DNA from: Coniosporium tulheliwenetii
Taxonomy: Eukaryota; Ascomycota; Dothideomycetes
Assembly: GCA_030247845.1 (NCBI GenBank)
Contig: JAPDRP010000009.1
Coordinates: forward strand, 434,001-498,000
DNA length: 64,000 bases
Reading direction: 5' to 3'
Position numbers and translations under genes: made by a program. How positions within the stretch are numbered: position 1 is the first letter of the stretch; the number at the start of each line of letters is the position of its first letter. The notes under the pieces were generated by a model, which did no database searches, was not told the DNA's origin, and saw only the letters and a list, made by a program, of their open reading frames with translations. This document shows positions 9,376 through 21,929 of the stretch, in pieces.

Positions 9376-11729
9376 TTAGTCTTTGTCTGTATCCTCCTCG
9401 TCATCTGCCACTGAACTGCCAAAGTCAAGCTTCATCAGCAAGCGATCGACTCCGCCACATCTCCACGGCTCATAGCTGTCTTCGCTCAACGACGGCTTGA
9501 CGTGGAGGCCGCCAGATCCCGGGCGCTCAGTGTCAATAATCCTCAGACGAGCTACTAGAAACTGTAGATCGCTATCTACTCTCTTTCGGGAGCGGTCGAG
9601 CTCGAGTGCTACCTGCTTCTCTTCCTCGGCATGGTTGGTCAACGCGTCTACCAAGCCTTCATCTTCTTCAAGATCAAGGTTCTGCTGGATGGTCTGTAAA
9701 CGGGTGAAGAAGGCGACTAGCTCATCGACATGTGATAGGAGAGTACGTAGAGTGCGGGTCCAGTCATTGTCTACCAAGAGCAGTGAGCTCAGAAGTGCTG
9801 CGAGGAATCTGCGGTGAGCGGAAGCGAGCGCCTCAGGATCGTGCGGCGTTTCCTCAGCTGGCTCAGCCGATTCACCACGGGTTCCACGCTGGCTTGCGTT
9901 GTATGACCCAGCAGACAGCGGTCTTGTGCTCATTGTGCTGTGATTCAAGGATGACGAAGTCTGTGGTCTTGATCCTGAGCCACCTGTCGGCTGAGCTGCT
10001 GTGACCCAGTGATGAAAATGTTTCCATGACCCTTCAATGACTTCTCCTTCGAAGTAACCTGCAGTCTCGGCGAGGAGAAAATTGCAGCACTGCAGGTCGC
10101 CCAGACCTTCCGCAAAGCCAAGGCGCGCGCATCAACCCGCTGTCTCCGTTTCCTGAGATCGTCTCGGCCGCTCGGCAGAGCGCAGTGAGCTGGCCCTGGC
10201 GGCGCGGGATGTATTCGGCGAAGGTGGCTCTGCCGCCAAAGGTCGGCTAACCTGAAGTGTGCCCTCCGGATCGCCAGAAGGTACGCATGTATTGCGGAGT
10301 AAATATCCAGCTCTGAGCTACTGATGAAGAGGTCCATGGGAGAGGGTATGTCCAGGTTCAGATTGATGGGCATAACCATGAGGATATCGTTGAAGGCAAC
10401 GCCTGCCACTTTGGGTAGTGATACGGAATCTTCTCTGGCTCGCCCTGGTGTCGCGGGACGTGTATTAGTCGGTCTGGATATAGAGAGATGCACTGTATCG
10501 CGCGCGAGGTCCAGGATGTCGTCGGTGATATCTTCGTCTCCGGCGTAGGAGGACAGAACTGCCCACGTGCGCATCAGAACCGCCGTGACCTCCCCTTCTT
10601 TGATGAGTAGGCCTTGCAGATTATGATTAGGTCGGAACTGTCTAGATTGTCCACTTGATCCATGTCGGGAACGGAGTTGCTCGTTCGCTTCTGTGATCAG
10701 AGCCATTGCAAACTCGCCGCGTCCGAGTAAGAAGAATTCTTTCAACAGCGTAAGGACCTGCAGGATCTTTGGTAGTGGAAGGAGCTGCTGAAGGGTGTTT
10801 CGAGACAGCGACACACGAATCGCAGAGATTGCATCCGAGAAGCTGGTTGATGAAATCGGGGAACTCAGCGCTGACAGGTGCTGCAGATGGACCGTTACAA
10901 GTTCTAGCTCCGATGCTGTGGAGGAGCGTCCGTTTGAAGGCCCAACATTGTTGCGATGGGACCGAATCTGGTTCAAGGACTTGCCTATGAAAAGGACAGA
11001 ACTTGCTGCTTGTGGTGAGACAAATTTGGGAAGCAGCTTGCTGTTGGCATGGAACTCTGGGACACTGCCTGCTGCATCTTCATCTGCGTGAATGAAGAAG
11101 TCCGTGCCGCCGTATGCGGGTAAATGTCCGTACAAAACCCATGTAGACAGTTGCTTCAGCCAGGCCGTCTCGGCTACCTTGACGAGCTCTGTCGCTGCGG
11201 CTTCAATGTCGGGATATCCGGTCTGTGCCTCTTGACGCAGTTTGTCAATAATGCCTGCTCCGGTACAGGCATTTACGGTTCTAACTTCTTCCCTCGCAGT
11301 ACGGTCAATCTCTTCTGGTAACATATAGCAGGACATCTCCCACAGCCACTCCATAAGCCTAGTCCATTCATCAAACTGGCCAACGACACCAGCTAAAGGA
11401 ACGATGTTGTAAGCGCCGACGGCGGCGGCGTCTTTTCGCAGGATCTGACTCTCAACATCGAGTATCTTTTGCTGGAATCTGGCAAGATGCGTGAATGAGA
11501 TTGATGCAGCTACCGCACGACAAATTGTAGACGGGTGGACAGAGGAGATGGTAGCAGCATGAGTTCTCAGCGCTCGATGCCGTCTAGCTAGATTTCCGAT
11601 CGGAGAGAGCAGAGCCTTCTCTGGCGGCGAAAGCAGTGGAAAGCTGTCCTGCTTCGACTCAGACCTCGCAGAGTCTTTGAAAAGCGCGGAAGGATGGCCG
11701 GAGAGCGAAAGGAGAATCTCGTGTAGCAT
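9376..11729 (-). CDS. GCP4: Gamma-tubulin complex component 4 (GCP4, Spc97/Spc98 family)
   Basis: Microtubule nucleation: GCPs form the gamma-tubulin ring complex. The start ATG at 11729 gives MLHEILLSLSGHPS, the hallmark GCP4 N-terminus (an upstream in-frame TTG is not a start). The first part holds the N-terminal Spc97/98 region (LWEMSCYMLPEEIDR; LYGHLPAYGGTDFFIH); the C-terminal gamma-tubulin-binding part follows (IYSAIHAYLLAIRRAHFRLA; LADLWRQSHLRRIHP; RKVWATCSAAI). At 10078-10081 (run of four A on the plus strand) the frame breaks. The adjacent frame continues seamlessly with FLLAETAGYFEGEVIEGSW and the C-terminal helices to a stop at 9376. One extra base in that run would join both halves into about 784 aa, the normal family size, and there is no room for an intron. 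I regard it as one gene with a consensus error or a very recent frameshift. Confidence 0.88.
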
Positions 11730-12556
11730 TTTGGTGGCTCTAACTTGAAAGCTTACACTTTCCAAAGGCTAGAAAGAATTGGAATCTCTCCACAGTAAAG
11801 ACGAATGAGAGTAAAGTGTTGCACGAGGCCGAAAGGAGCGCTGCCAGAACGTGTGTCGTACGGGATGAGGTACTTCCTGCTTGCTCAGCACTCCTGCAGG
11901 TTTGCTAAACTGTTGTCGATTCTCTTCAGTGGGACACTCGAAGCGTGCAGCGCGCCCATCATCGATTCGAAGGACACATTCTAGTCAAGACGGTTATCAG
12001 CATCCGACGTTAAGAGGGCGAATTGTCGCGTCGTCGAACAGACGCGTTCGAGCCCGCGGTACACTGCTGCATCACGTGACCGTATCAACCAACATCACAG
12101 CTTGTTTCAGAATGGTTACAGATTAGAAGCGGTAGATGGAGAATAGCATGTCATGTCTTCGTAGAATTTTCCATTGCTTCGAGCTATTTCATAGAACGTG
12201 AGGTCGTAAATTGTACAGTCTCAGTCTCTCCCAACGCCAGTACATGCAAAATCGACCATGCGGAACTCTCAAGGGTATCATGATGCGTTCAAAACCCAGA
12301 GCCACCATCGTAAATGCAAGAAAAGCCCAACGCCTTGTATGCCGCGCCCGAGTATTGTAAATGCGTGCGACGTGGTCCACCGAACGCCAATCTGCGCAAC
12401 CAGATGTGCTTGACTCCGTCCTCTCCAAGAGTGCTCGTAATGCTCTGGTAAAACCCATCACTGAATGCTTCGTAAAACTTGCAATCGCTGAGCCTGCATG
12501 TCCTGGATAATCATTAGCTGAGATCCGCATGCCCAATTATATGTAACCAAGTACCT
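11730..12556. other. Intergenic, GCP4 promoter side
   Basis: 827 bp between the start of GCP4 and the stop of the next minus-strand gene. Only random short ORFs; no gene, tRNA or repeat seen. Confidence 0.5.
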
Positions 12557-15500
12557 TCATCCCAGAAGTTGCTCCACCTCTTCCAGAACGATCGGCCCTT
12601 CGGTCAGGATGTGCCAAACCGTTCGAGCAACTGCGCGGACGCCGCCCACAGCTCGGTTCCCTAGAGTCGCTGCTGTACTCACAGCGCCGCACGATGAACC
12701 CCAGGCCAAGGCGGGGATCTGTCGCATAGCCCGCCCGTAGGCCCGTACTCTGCCGGTGATCTTCACACTCATTTCGAGTGTCGAGTACGGCACTCCGGAC
12801 GCAATCAGCTTAACCAGAGCGCCGGAAGCTGTGCGCTGGGCAGGAGTGAATGTGGCATAGACCGGCTCACTGGCGACTGCGGTCGTCGCCAAACCGGAGG
12901 ATGTTGGCGCTTGGTCAATTAGCCAGACATCGCGATCGTTGTCGCCATTGACGACCGCGGCTTGTGTCGTGGCCCCTGATATTGACCGCGATGCCGCGTC
13001 AACGACTATCTTGGCGGTAGAGATTTTGGACTCCTGATGCTGCGCGTTTACTAGAGGATCACACGTTAGCACATCCGCCATGCTGTTGTCAAGGGGATAG
13101 CGCTTACTGAAGGACTGCTCGATGACATCTTGTAGGGCAGCATTCATTGCTGCCTCAGCGAAGCTGCTCACCCTTGAATGCACTGAGGAGGATGAGTTAG
13201 ATGTCGAGTCGGGCGAAGAAGAGCCGCAGCTGCCGATACCAGAATCTCGACGCGGATCTTCGCATCGGGGTTTCGAATCTTCTGGATATTCCATCTCATC
13301 AGGCTGGACGGGAGCAGATGAAGGAGCTGCAATCAAAAGGTCCCGGAGGACCAAGGCATGCTCGTCTTGACCTTCATCAGATGCGCTGTCAACGTCCGGT
13401 CCTGGTTCCTGCTCGGCGCCGACAGCGTCATCGTCCTCGCGGTCTTCAGGGCTCAAGTCCTCTGGCGCTTCCGAAGCCGCATCATTTCCGTCATGCTCGG
13501 CAAGGTCATCTTGGACCATCGAGCTGTCCAAGGCGTCATCATCCTGACCGAAGACGCGTGCCTGCCGTTGCATCACAATGATATGGGCTTCACCAAAGGT
13601 CGGCTCGTCGGCGGTATACTCATTGCCGCTGTTGTAGCCGTCCTCGTCTTGCTCTAATAGAAGGTTGTCTTCCTCAGCGTCGTGCTCAGCATCACTGAAG
13701 CCGGCCATCAACGCCTCCTGGTATAATGACGGTGGAGCCGATAGGGACCGCTTCCTGGCCACAGGCGACTCTAACAACTCGGTGTCGGACTCTTCCGAGT
13801 CCAGATCATCATCGCGTCTGCCGAATCGGGATTGACGGCCGTTCATCGATCCGGAACGCGCGTCGGCACGCGCCTCTCGTACTGATTGCGACGTCATGTC
13901 GTCCTCTTCGAGTGCGAAGTTGATCCCCCTTCGATCTCCTCTTCAGGAAGTTCCTCCTCATCATCCTCATCCTGACCTTCTTCAATACCGGATTCGCTCC
14001 GGTCCGAGGCGTTACCACCGTCCAGCATATCCTGTGAGAAGCCAGCATAGAGGTGCTGGAACTCTTCGGCAGGAGTCTGGTCAAAGTCACTCGTAGACAC
14101 ATACGAGTCTTCATCCGCGTCATCAGAAGCATTTTGTGCTTCTCTCAGCCGCGATCGCTGAGGGTAGAAGGCCCTCCGGTTCGTGGCAGTCTCCGCATGT
14201 ACCAGCTTTCGAGCCCCATTAGGGAGGTACTGTTGCGTCATGGTCTCTGGATTCCCAAGTGCTTTGAAGCCTTTGGCGCCTGGCTTGTACCACCACTTCC
14301 GTTTAACGCCACTCATGCTTGGGTCGTACTCGGCCTCTGCTAGCGGCTGGTTCATCGCACCGTATGGCGCCCTATAATCTACGGTGGAGTCAACCGCGTA
14401 GACGTGGGACCAGGCATTTATGCATAGGGCGTGTCGCCGCATGTTATCGTGGAGTTTGGCGCCTTGGGTATTGTCCCACCACTCACGGACGCAACTCGCA
14501 TAGAAATCTACGTCTCCCGAGTAGTTCGCACTCCAGAGGCAAACCTCGGGCGAGGTCGTTGTGCTCTCTGGGATTAAAGAGCCGTTCTCGTACGGAGCCC
14601 AGTATGGATCGAGCTCTGTACCGTCCGGGACGACGTACGGCCGCCGGGGCGGGTTTTCGAGCTCCGCGATGACATGCGGAGGGGCGTTCTGGGACCGGAG
14701 GAGATGGTCTTCCAGCCCTCGTATTGTTTCCCGCTCGTAGTTGTGCACAAGGAATGTGTGCGGCGGCAGATCGATGGATGTCGGCCGTGGGCTGCGAGGC
14801 CGGGGAATTTCTGATGATGAGGGTTGGATCACGGCCACCACAACCACGTCCTGGTGCAATTCCTCATTTTGCACTTCATGAGCGGCTTCTTCGCTCTCTT
14901 TCCCAAGGTCATGCATCTCGTCGCTCAAGCGATAGTGCGTGGCTACCTCAGGTGTCGCAGGATCGGCTTTGACGTCAGTGTCTGCTTCCGAGTCTTCTTC
15001 CTCGTCCAGTCGGTGACGCACAACCTCCTCAGGAGGAGTGAGGTGAGCCTCATCGTTGACCTGCGCTTCGGATCTTTGATCGGTGCTGACCAAGGAAGCT
15101 TTCCGAGCTTGCTCGGCCATGCGCTCGAGATCTTTTGGTGCTTCTTCCCGAATTAGCATTTCCAGCTCTTCCTCCTCATCCGGAAAGACGAACACATAGG
15201 AATCGTTCGGTTCTTCAACTGCTTTTGGGGGCTCGACCTTGTTGGCGGTCGTCGCTTGCAGTACTTCGACGACAGTATCCATCTGCGTTAAGGCGATGGT
15301 GGGAGCCAGCTTTCCTTCTTCGTCGCTGACTGGAGCCGAGTAGGCGTCTGCGATAGTGGTCGAGGAGTCGCGTGTGTCGACGTCTACTCCGTAGAATCCG
15401 TCGTGATCTTCTGAGAAGTATCGCGTCGAGCTTGTATACGCCCGCGCCGGTACGTCCTTCTTGCGGAAGCAGGTGCGCCGGAAGACATCCCTTACCGCAA

Positions 15501-16026
15501 GGTGTTGTTGCTGTAGGTACAGCCGTATCCAATTCCGGTTGAGGCACTCGATGGAGGATTGGCTCAGCTTGAGGAGCTTCAGGTCGCCGGAGTGGGTTGT
15601 CTTTTGCCGCGCAAGTACTAGCGAGTTGTTGCTGGCCCGCGCTGGACTTTCGAGAGCAATAGGAGGCGTATAACGGATGAGTTGCTGATCTGGCCTAGCG
15701 AGCCAGATGGTTGGTGGGACCGCGCCAACAACGCGCGCAGCGACGGACGACCGATCTGTTTGGTCGGTCGACAGGTCGGGTATGGCGCAAAGCGCTTGAG
15801 GCTCCTCGAAGGTCAAAAGGAACTCTTTTGAGTTGAGCGCCTTAAGCCGAAAGGGGTTTTGGTGTGCTAGGAACTGCGGTAGCGAGTTAGTATCGCTACC
15901 AATGAAACTTGGTGATTTACTAACCTCAACATTCGAGAACACTTGCTGCGACGGTATCGCTTGCGGCTTCCACGAGGTTTGTGCATTTGCACTTGGCGCA
16001 AACACAAGAGAAAGAAGAGACGGCAT
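12557..16026 (-). CDS. Large acidic protein of unknown function (about 1,156 aa, frame-broken)
   Basis: Two abutting open frames, 13894-16026 (710 aa) and 12557-13897 (446 aa), read as one protein if one base is added in the C5 run at 13925-13929 (G5 on the coding strand); the second frame is open upstream of its ATG through that run, giving a continuous acidic stretch. The N-terminus is MPSLLSLVFAPSANAQ, which superficially resembles a signal peptide but may not be one. The body has Glu/Asp-rich segments, an ordered-looking region at about 480-600 (LWSANYSGDVDFYASCVREW, RHALCINAWSHVYAVD, KRKWWYKPGAKG), a second disordered Ser/Asp-rich region, and a C-terminal Ala/Gly/Val-rich amphipathic stretch. 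I do not recognise the family. The 446-aa frame alone could be called a separate gene, but its ATG overlaps the upstream stop by 4 nt, unusual in fungi. Confidence 0.6.
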
Positions 16027-17759
16027 TGCGATTCGTAGGCAAGTGTTTGTTTTAAGTGTAAGAGGTGCCGCGTTGGCAAGGTTTAGGTGCGGGAGAGTTG
16101 GAGAGAGGGAACCGTGGCTGAGAATATCGAAATCCGCGTCGCTTGGACCAACAACAGGCGGAGCGCGCTGTCAGAGATGTAGATAAATGCACGATAGAGA
16201 TAGGCTCGCGATGGAAGGCGTATTCCAAAAGGCTTTGCGACTGGAAATGCTTGAACGCTGATGACGTCTGTTGAATGTTGCGGTATCGAAGTTTGGATCG
16301 AGTTGCAATGAAGAAGGAAGGAGGCTGCAAAGGCACGAGTGGATTTATGGGACGGTTGTCAGGACACCACAGAGGTGAATGTGCTGCATGTCCCATGGCA
16401 ACACCACGGCCTCACTAGCGCGTCTGTGAACAACTCGGTAAAGGGCAAGTCACGTCGTCACAACCGGCTGAGCGTCGGAGCTAGCAGTTACGTGTGGAGT
16501 TCGTGGTTCTGTGATCAGGTCAGCCAAGGGCCTTGCCATGTCCACACGCTCAGATGGTGGCTACAAACCTGGAGACACTCGTGGCAGAGCAGATATAGTG
16601 TGCCGGTATTGATTCGAAAGAGAGTATCTCGCGGCTTTTGACAAGCTATTGTCTAGATGCAAGGATCAGAGGAGTAGGTAAAATGCCGCGTCCCCCTCCC
16701 CGCGAGAGCCCATAGTAGCTTATGGAGCAAAGAGTAGCTGCAAGCTAGGATAATCACAAAGGCAGCTATACACAAAAGAAGTCCACTAAGGAATTAAACA
16801 ATGGAAGAGTTCCGTCTTTATTTCTGCATGCTTGACCAGGACGAACAGAATCTACAGAAGATACAGAGAAGCAGTTTCGAGGAAAATGAAATATAGAACG
16901 TCTCCTAGTACATATTAGTTGTGGGAGTATAGAGTGCCCTTGATTTGTCCTTACTGGCTGATAACGATCGTCTTGTATCATCAGATCGACAATCTGCTAA
17001 CGGAGAGTACAGTCATTGCTATCAGAAAAACAACCAGCAAATGCACCATCCAGCACCAGTAGATGGACTCCTGATTTGCGTCCGACCGTGACGGGGTCTA
17101 CCCGTCAATCCAGCGATTTTCAATCGCCTTGCAAGACTCCAACTCCACACTCCGCTGCCTGGATGCGCTGTCGCTGCTAGACGGAGAGGACGGCCATCAC
17201 AGGCACCCCAGCTCTTTCTTTGCCTTTCGTTCGCCTTGTAAGCGGCTCCCCTTTCCACAACCCATTGTTCCGTCTTTGTTAATCCCCGTTATACAGCCTT
17301 TCTCTTCAAGACCTGATCTATGGCGACCTCCATTGTCTCTGTTGAAGTTCGGCTTAGGCCAAGATACCTCGCATCAAATTTTGACAAGCTGTCATCCGTT
17401 CACAACTGGGACGTAACGCTGTCAGATGGGTTGACGTTCAGTCAAGCTTTGGCACGTTATCCCGATCCAGCAAGGCGGCACATTTGTGGCTTGAAGCCGC
17501 GCAGGGTTTCGGGAAAGCTTTGCCGAGGCCCATGGGTCGAAGCTCCCCACCACATTCTTCTTTCCAGATCTAGAACTACACCCAGAGCTTCAACTTCAAT
17601 CGCTTTGAACAATTCAGAACACTGGAACATTCGCGAGTTACAAGCACATGCGACCTCTCCAGAACCTCCACCGTCTTGTCCTCTCCTCAAGAGCATTTTA
17701 GCCCCTCGCAACCCCACCGTATACCCCCACATCCTCTCCCCACCACTCTACGCCGCACA
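16027..17759. other. 1.7-kb divergent intergenic region
   Basis: Separates the acidic-protein gene (minus) from the dehydrogenase (plus). The last 100 bp before the ATG at 17760 are C/T-rich, as in fungal core promoters. The ORFs inside (for example a 160-aa one from 17320) show no family resemblance, and I do not call them. Confidence 0.5.
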
Positions 17760-18746
17760 ATGGCCTCAGCAATGGCCCAACGCCTCGAAGGCAAGACCAT
17801 AGTTATCACGGGCGCCTCCTCCGGCATCGGGCGAAGCACAGCAAAAGAGTTCGCAAAGACCTCGCCCAAGAACCTCAGGCTCATCGTCACAGCACGGCGG
17901 ATCGATGCACTGAAAAAGCTAGCAGAGGAGATCAAGACAGAGGTTGGCGAAGGCGTCAAGGTCCTGCCTGTCAAGCTGGACGTCAGCAAACCGGATGGGG
18001 TGAGGGCTTCGTGGATGGGCTGCCGGAGGAGTTTAGGGAGATTGACGTGTTGGTAAACAATGCGTATGTTTATCTGGTTACAGCCCGCACAGCCCCCAGC
18101 CAATCACCTGGCACAGTTCGCTAATAAGCTTTTATACACAGCGGCCTCGTCAAAGGCGTAGCCCAAGCCCCGATATCGCCCCCGAAGATATCGACACCAT
18201 GTTCGCGACCAACGTGACCGGCCTCATAAACATGACGCAGGAAGTCCTTAAAATCTACAAGAAGCGGCCCGACGGCGGCAAAGGCGACATCATTAACATC
18301 GGCAGCATAGCCGGGCATCAGGGGTATCCGGGGTAGCATATACTGCGCGACGAAGGCTGCTGTGAAGATATTCACGGATGCGCTGAGGAGGGAGCTTATT
18401 GCGACGCGCATAAGGGTTATTGGGGTGGATCCGGGACAGGTCGAGACGGTGGGTTAAGGGACGGGGTTGGGTGAGATGAGAGATGCTGACGAAAGGTAGG
18501 AGTTCTCGGTTGTCAGATTCTACGGTGACAAGGCGAAGGCGGACGCCGTCTATGCGAACTGTGAGCCATTGACGCCGGAAGACATCGCGGAACTCATTGT
18601 CTTCGCTGCTGGAAGGAGGAGAACGTGGTGCTTGCTGAGTCGTTGATCTTCCCAAATCATCAGGTGCGTTATGACCGTTCTATGTGCGAGGATGTATGGG
18701 CTGACCTTTAAAGGCGGCGGCGACTGTGATGCACAAGAAGTCATGA
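17760..18746 (+). CDS. Short-chain dehydrogenase, YMR226C/YdfG type (multiply frame-broken)
   Basis: NADP-dependent oxidoreductase of the classical SDR family, closest to fungal 3-hydroxy acid / serine dehydrogenases. Exon 1 encodes KTIVITGASSGIGRSTA (cofactor motif TGxxxGIG), then LDVSKPDG and, in the next frame, DVLVNNA. Introns: 18064-18141, 18449-18499 and 18664-18713, all GT-AG. After intron 1 come the MFATNVTG region, IINIGSIAG and the catalytic YCATKAAV (YxxxK), then VDPGQVET, and the family C-terminus ending AAATVMHKKS. Yet the frame must be shifted at least four times: near 17997-18006, 18168-18171, 18330-18333 and 18616-18619, each one base short except the third, which needs two. 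Splice sites and every family motif are intact, so I favour consensus errors over a pseudogene, but a decayed gene is possible. Confidence 0.75.
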
Positions 18747-19085
18747 AGACCAACTCCGGCATTGTCGTCCACGAGATATATCGGCGTGTAATCGAAACGC
18801 ACCAGCGCAGTGCAGCGACTGTACGGGGAAGGTTGGACGGGTCAGAGGGCCGTATGACAGTGAGAGTATAGAGGAGCATCGACTAGCGTTTGCACGAGCT
18901 CATTTTGCTACGGGCAAAGACGGAACATCGAAACTGGCAAGCATTTAAGCAGTGCATATCGTTAGCGGCTTGTCAAGTTGTTCGTTTTGCTATTGCCAAG
19001 GAGCTAGCTGTCCATATCGCCGACCATGCAGATAGAATAGAAGCAGCTAGAAAGCATCCTCTTAAGACCCTTCTTCTTCCGGACC
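18747..19085. other. Convergent intergenic spacer
   Basis: 339 bp between the dehydrogenase (plus) and the small conserved gene (minus). Nothing recognised. Confidence 0.5.
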
Positions 19086-19690
19086 TCAAGAGCCCTTGGG
19101 GCCAAAAGAGCCCTTCTTCTTCAGGATCTCCTCTTCCTCGTCCTGCAGCTCCTTGTCGATCTTAGCGCCTTTGCTGGGCTCGTTGCCGTGAGACCTGGCC
19201 TGCATTGAACGTATTAGCGGTTTTGCAGAGAGACGGCCGCCGCTTGAAAGGCGATGAGTACGTACGGGTAGCGTGGGATCCTTGTTGTACAATTTCGTCT
19301 CCTCGCTCTTGTTGTCCTCCTCCTCATCACCGCGCTACAACCGTTAGCGCTCCGCACTCGGCCTTGTTATATGAGTTGGTAGCACTGTACCTTCTCCTGG
19401 CGAGCGAGCTTGTTGGCTATCGTCCGGCTGTCCTCTGTTGATTACCCAGTCAGCCCTGGCTCTGTTTGTAGTGGGTCGGGCTGGCGGAACCTACTGGAGT
19501 CTTGGGCGAGATGGCTGTTGGGCCTGCCCTCCTTGTATCGCTCGGCCTCATTGATCTCGGAGTCTTTGTAGTTCCTCTATGTTATGATCTGGTTAGCGAC
19601 AGTGATTAGCATACAGTGAGAGGCTGTAAAAACTACCTGGTCACCGGCCTCGTACACTTGGCGGTTGCCGACGTTGGAATTGCCGCTCAT
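19086..19690 (-). CDS. Small conserved fungal protein (119 aa, five exons)
   Basis: Five exons: 19690-19637, 19576-19491, 19427-19391, 19334-19266 and 19199-19086. All introns are GT-AG, and the joined frame is exactly 360 nt. The protein begins MSGNSNVGNRQVYEAGDQ, contains EAERYKEGRPNSHLAQDSS and RTIANKLARQEK, and ends GNEPSKGAKIDKELQDEEEE followed by ILKKKG. It is hydrophilic and charged, probably largely helical or disordered, with no membrane segment. The shape matches a family of small uncharacterised fungal proteins with a conserved GNEPSKGAKID motif; the function is unknown. Intron density is far higher than in its neighbours. Confidence 0.8.
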
Positions 19691-20050
19691 GGTGAATTCG
19701 TGGATGAATGTGTGGAAAGCGTTGTGTTTCGTTATTTCTTTGTACTGGGTGGATTCGGCTTGCAATTGAGCGTCTGATGGAAGTGTTTGTCTCGAAGGGT
19801 GAAGCTTTTCTCACTCTTAGTGGGGGGATGGTGGGATGATGACGTCAATTCCGCTAAGAGTCCAGACGCTTCTGCATAGGAACACCGACAGCAGCGGGAG
19901 ACTTTCAGTTCGCATCAGTGCATCATGAGAAGACTCGAATTGCTCTACCAGGGTATCACGCTCGTCAAGCCATATTATAGTCTATCTTTTGGTTCATGCA
20001 TCATTCAACGCCAGACATGCAGAACGCCGTGGATGACCAAACCTCTAAAC
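19691..20050. other. Intergenic spacer
   Basis: 360 bp between two minus-strand genes: promoter of the small conserved gene and 3' flank of GMP synthase. No element recognised. Confidence 0.5.
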
Positions 20051-21732
20051 TCACTCCATCTCAATAGTGCCAGGCGGTTTGCTTGTAACTGTGCTTCATT
20101 TCAGCATATTCATTTCAAAATGCAGATAGAGAGCGACTCACTGTCGTAGACGACACGGCAAACTCCTTTGACCTCATTCACAATCCTTCTGCTAACGCGC
20201 TTGAGAAACTGGCCGTCAAAAGGATACCAATCCGCCGTCATGAAATCGGTTGTTTGAACGGCACGGAGAGCAATGACCTGATCATGCACCCTCTTGTCTC
20301 CCATAACACCAACAGCCTTGACGGGCAGGAGAGCCGCGAACGCTTGGCTGATATCCCGGTACAGGCCAGCAGCCTTGATCTCCTCAATGAAGATATTATC
20401 CGCTTCTCGCGCAATGCGGACCTGGTCGGGCGTAACTTCTCCAAGAATGCGGATGGCAATGCCAGGGCCGGGGAACGGATGCCTCCAAACCAAGTCTTCT
20501 GGGATCCCGAGCTGCGTTCCGAGTTCTCGGACTTCATCCTTGAAGAGCTCCCGCAACGGCTCGATTAGCTTGAGATGCATGTTCTCTAGCAGGCCACCAA
20601 CATTGTGATGCGTCTTGATCGTAGCACTTGGACCTTTGAAAGAAATACTTTCGATGACGTCCGGATACAGAGTTCCTTGCAAGAGCCACTCGATTTCGCC
20701 AGCTTTCGCAGAGCCCGCCGCTGTATCTGCAATCTTCTTAGCTTCTTCTTGGAAGACCTCAATGAAGGTGTTGCCAATGATCTTGCGCTTCCTCTCAGGA
20801 TCATCTTTCACGCCCTTGAGCAAGCCTAGAAACCGCTCGCTCGCATCTACAACTGTCAGATTGATGCCGAGGTGCTTCGTCAAGGTCTCCTTAACTATCT
20901 GGGCCTCGTTGAGGCGCAAGACGCCGTTGTCTACCAGAACGGCATGGAAGCGGTCTCCAATGGCTTCCTGCATGAGCTTTGCAGCTACGGTAGAGTCCAC
21001 ACCGCCGCTCACAGCGCCTATGACCTGGCCCTTGTCACCTACAAGCTTCCTGATACGGGTGATCTCCTGGTCAACGAATTTACTCATCGTCCAGTTCTGT
21101 TCCGCTTTGCAGATCTTCACGGCGAAGTTCTTCAACAGCTGCGTTCCCTTCGGCGTATGCGTAACCTCAGGATGGAATTGTATCCCATAGTACGGCTTCT
21201 CGGTATGCGCAATGCCAGCGAACGGAGCATTGGGGGTTGTCGCAATCGTAACGAAGGACTCAGGCAAGTGAGACAGCTTGTCTCCATGCGACATCCACAC
21301 CTCAAGGTTGTCCTCGAGCCCCTTGAAGAGCTCGTCAATGTGCCCCGCTCCCCCATTATGCCTCTGAATGTCCAGATACGCGTGCCCATACTCCCGCTTC
21401 TCGCCCGCAAGCACGTTCTTCCCATGGTGCCATGCGATTTCCTGCAGTCCGTAGCAGATGCCCAGCAGTGGGACGTTTAGGTCGAAAACAGCGGGGTCGA
21501 CGTGAGGCGCGCCCTCTTCATACACCGAATACGGTCCTCCGGACAGTATGACACCTCTTGGCTTCCATGATAGCTCGGAGAGCTTCTGGGTGCAAGGGAG
21601 CATCTCGGAGTAGACATTGAGCTCGCGGAGACGTCGCGTGATCAGGTGGGAGTATTGGGAGCCGAAGTCGAGGACGAGGATGGTGTCGAAGGTCTTGTGG
21701 GGCTCGATTGGGAGCTCGCCGTTAGTCGCCAT
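20051..21732 (-). CDS. GUA1: GMP synthase (glutamine-hydrolysing)
   Basis: Converts XMP to GMP with glutamine and ATP, the last step of de novo guanine nucleotide synthesis; cytosolic. 542 aa, two exons: 21732-20142 and 20088-20051, with a 53-nt GTGAGT...CAG intron 20141-20089. Residues about 15-200 are the class I glutamine amidotransferase domain: VLDFGSQYSHLITRR, VILSGGPYSVYEEGAP, nucleophile Cys in GICYGLQ, and GIQFHPEV supplying the catalytic His/Glu. The ATP-pyrophosphatase domain has the P-loop AVSGGVDSTVAAKL, then the dimerisation domain (WRHPFPGPGIAIRI). The short last exon restores the conserved end SKPPGTIEME; without splicing the frame would end with a spurious tail. It shares a 197-bp divergent promoter with BCP1. 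Confidence 0.97.
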
Positions 21733-21929
21733 TGTGATGGTGGTGGAATTGATTGTTCATGGAAGGGAGGGATGCGCGCAACGCGATCTTTGGCAATTTT
21801 TGATGGTGGGGCATCCTTGCAGGGCTGGAATTCAGGGTCCACATCCCTGCACTCCAAAAGTTCGAGAAACGGTCATCGTGATACCTAGCAGGCGTGACTT
21901 CAACCTCATAAAATCAACACACCACCACC

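Noticed and set aside
16339..16641. 100-aa plus-strand ORF upstream of the SDR gene
   Set aside because: Trp/His/Ser-rich random composition, no homologous wording, no splice context.
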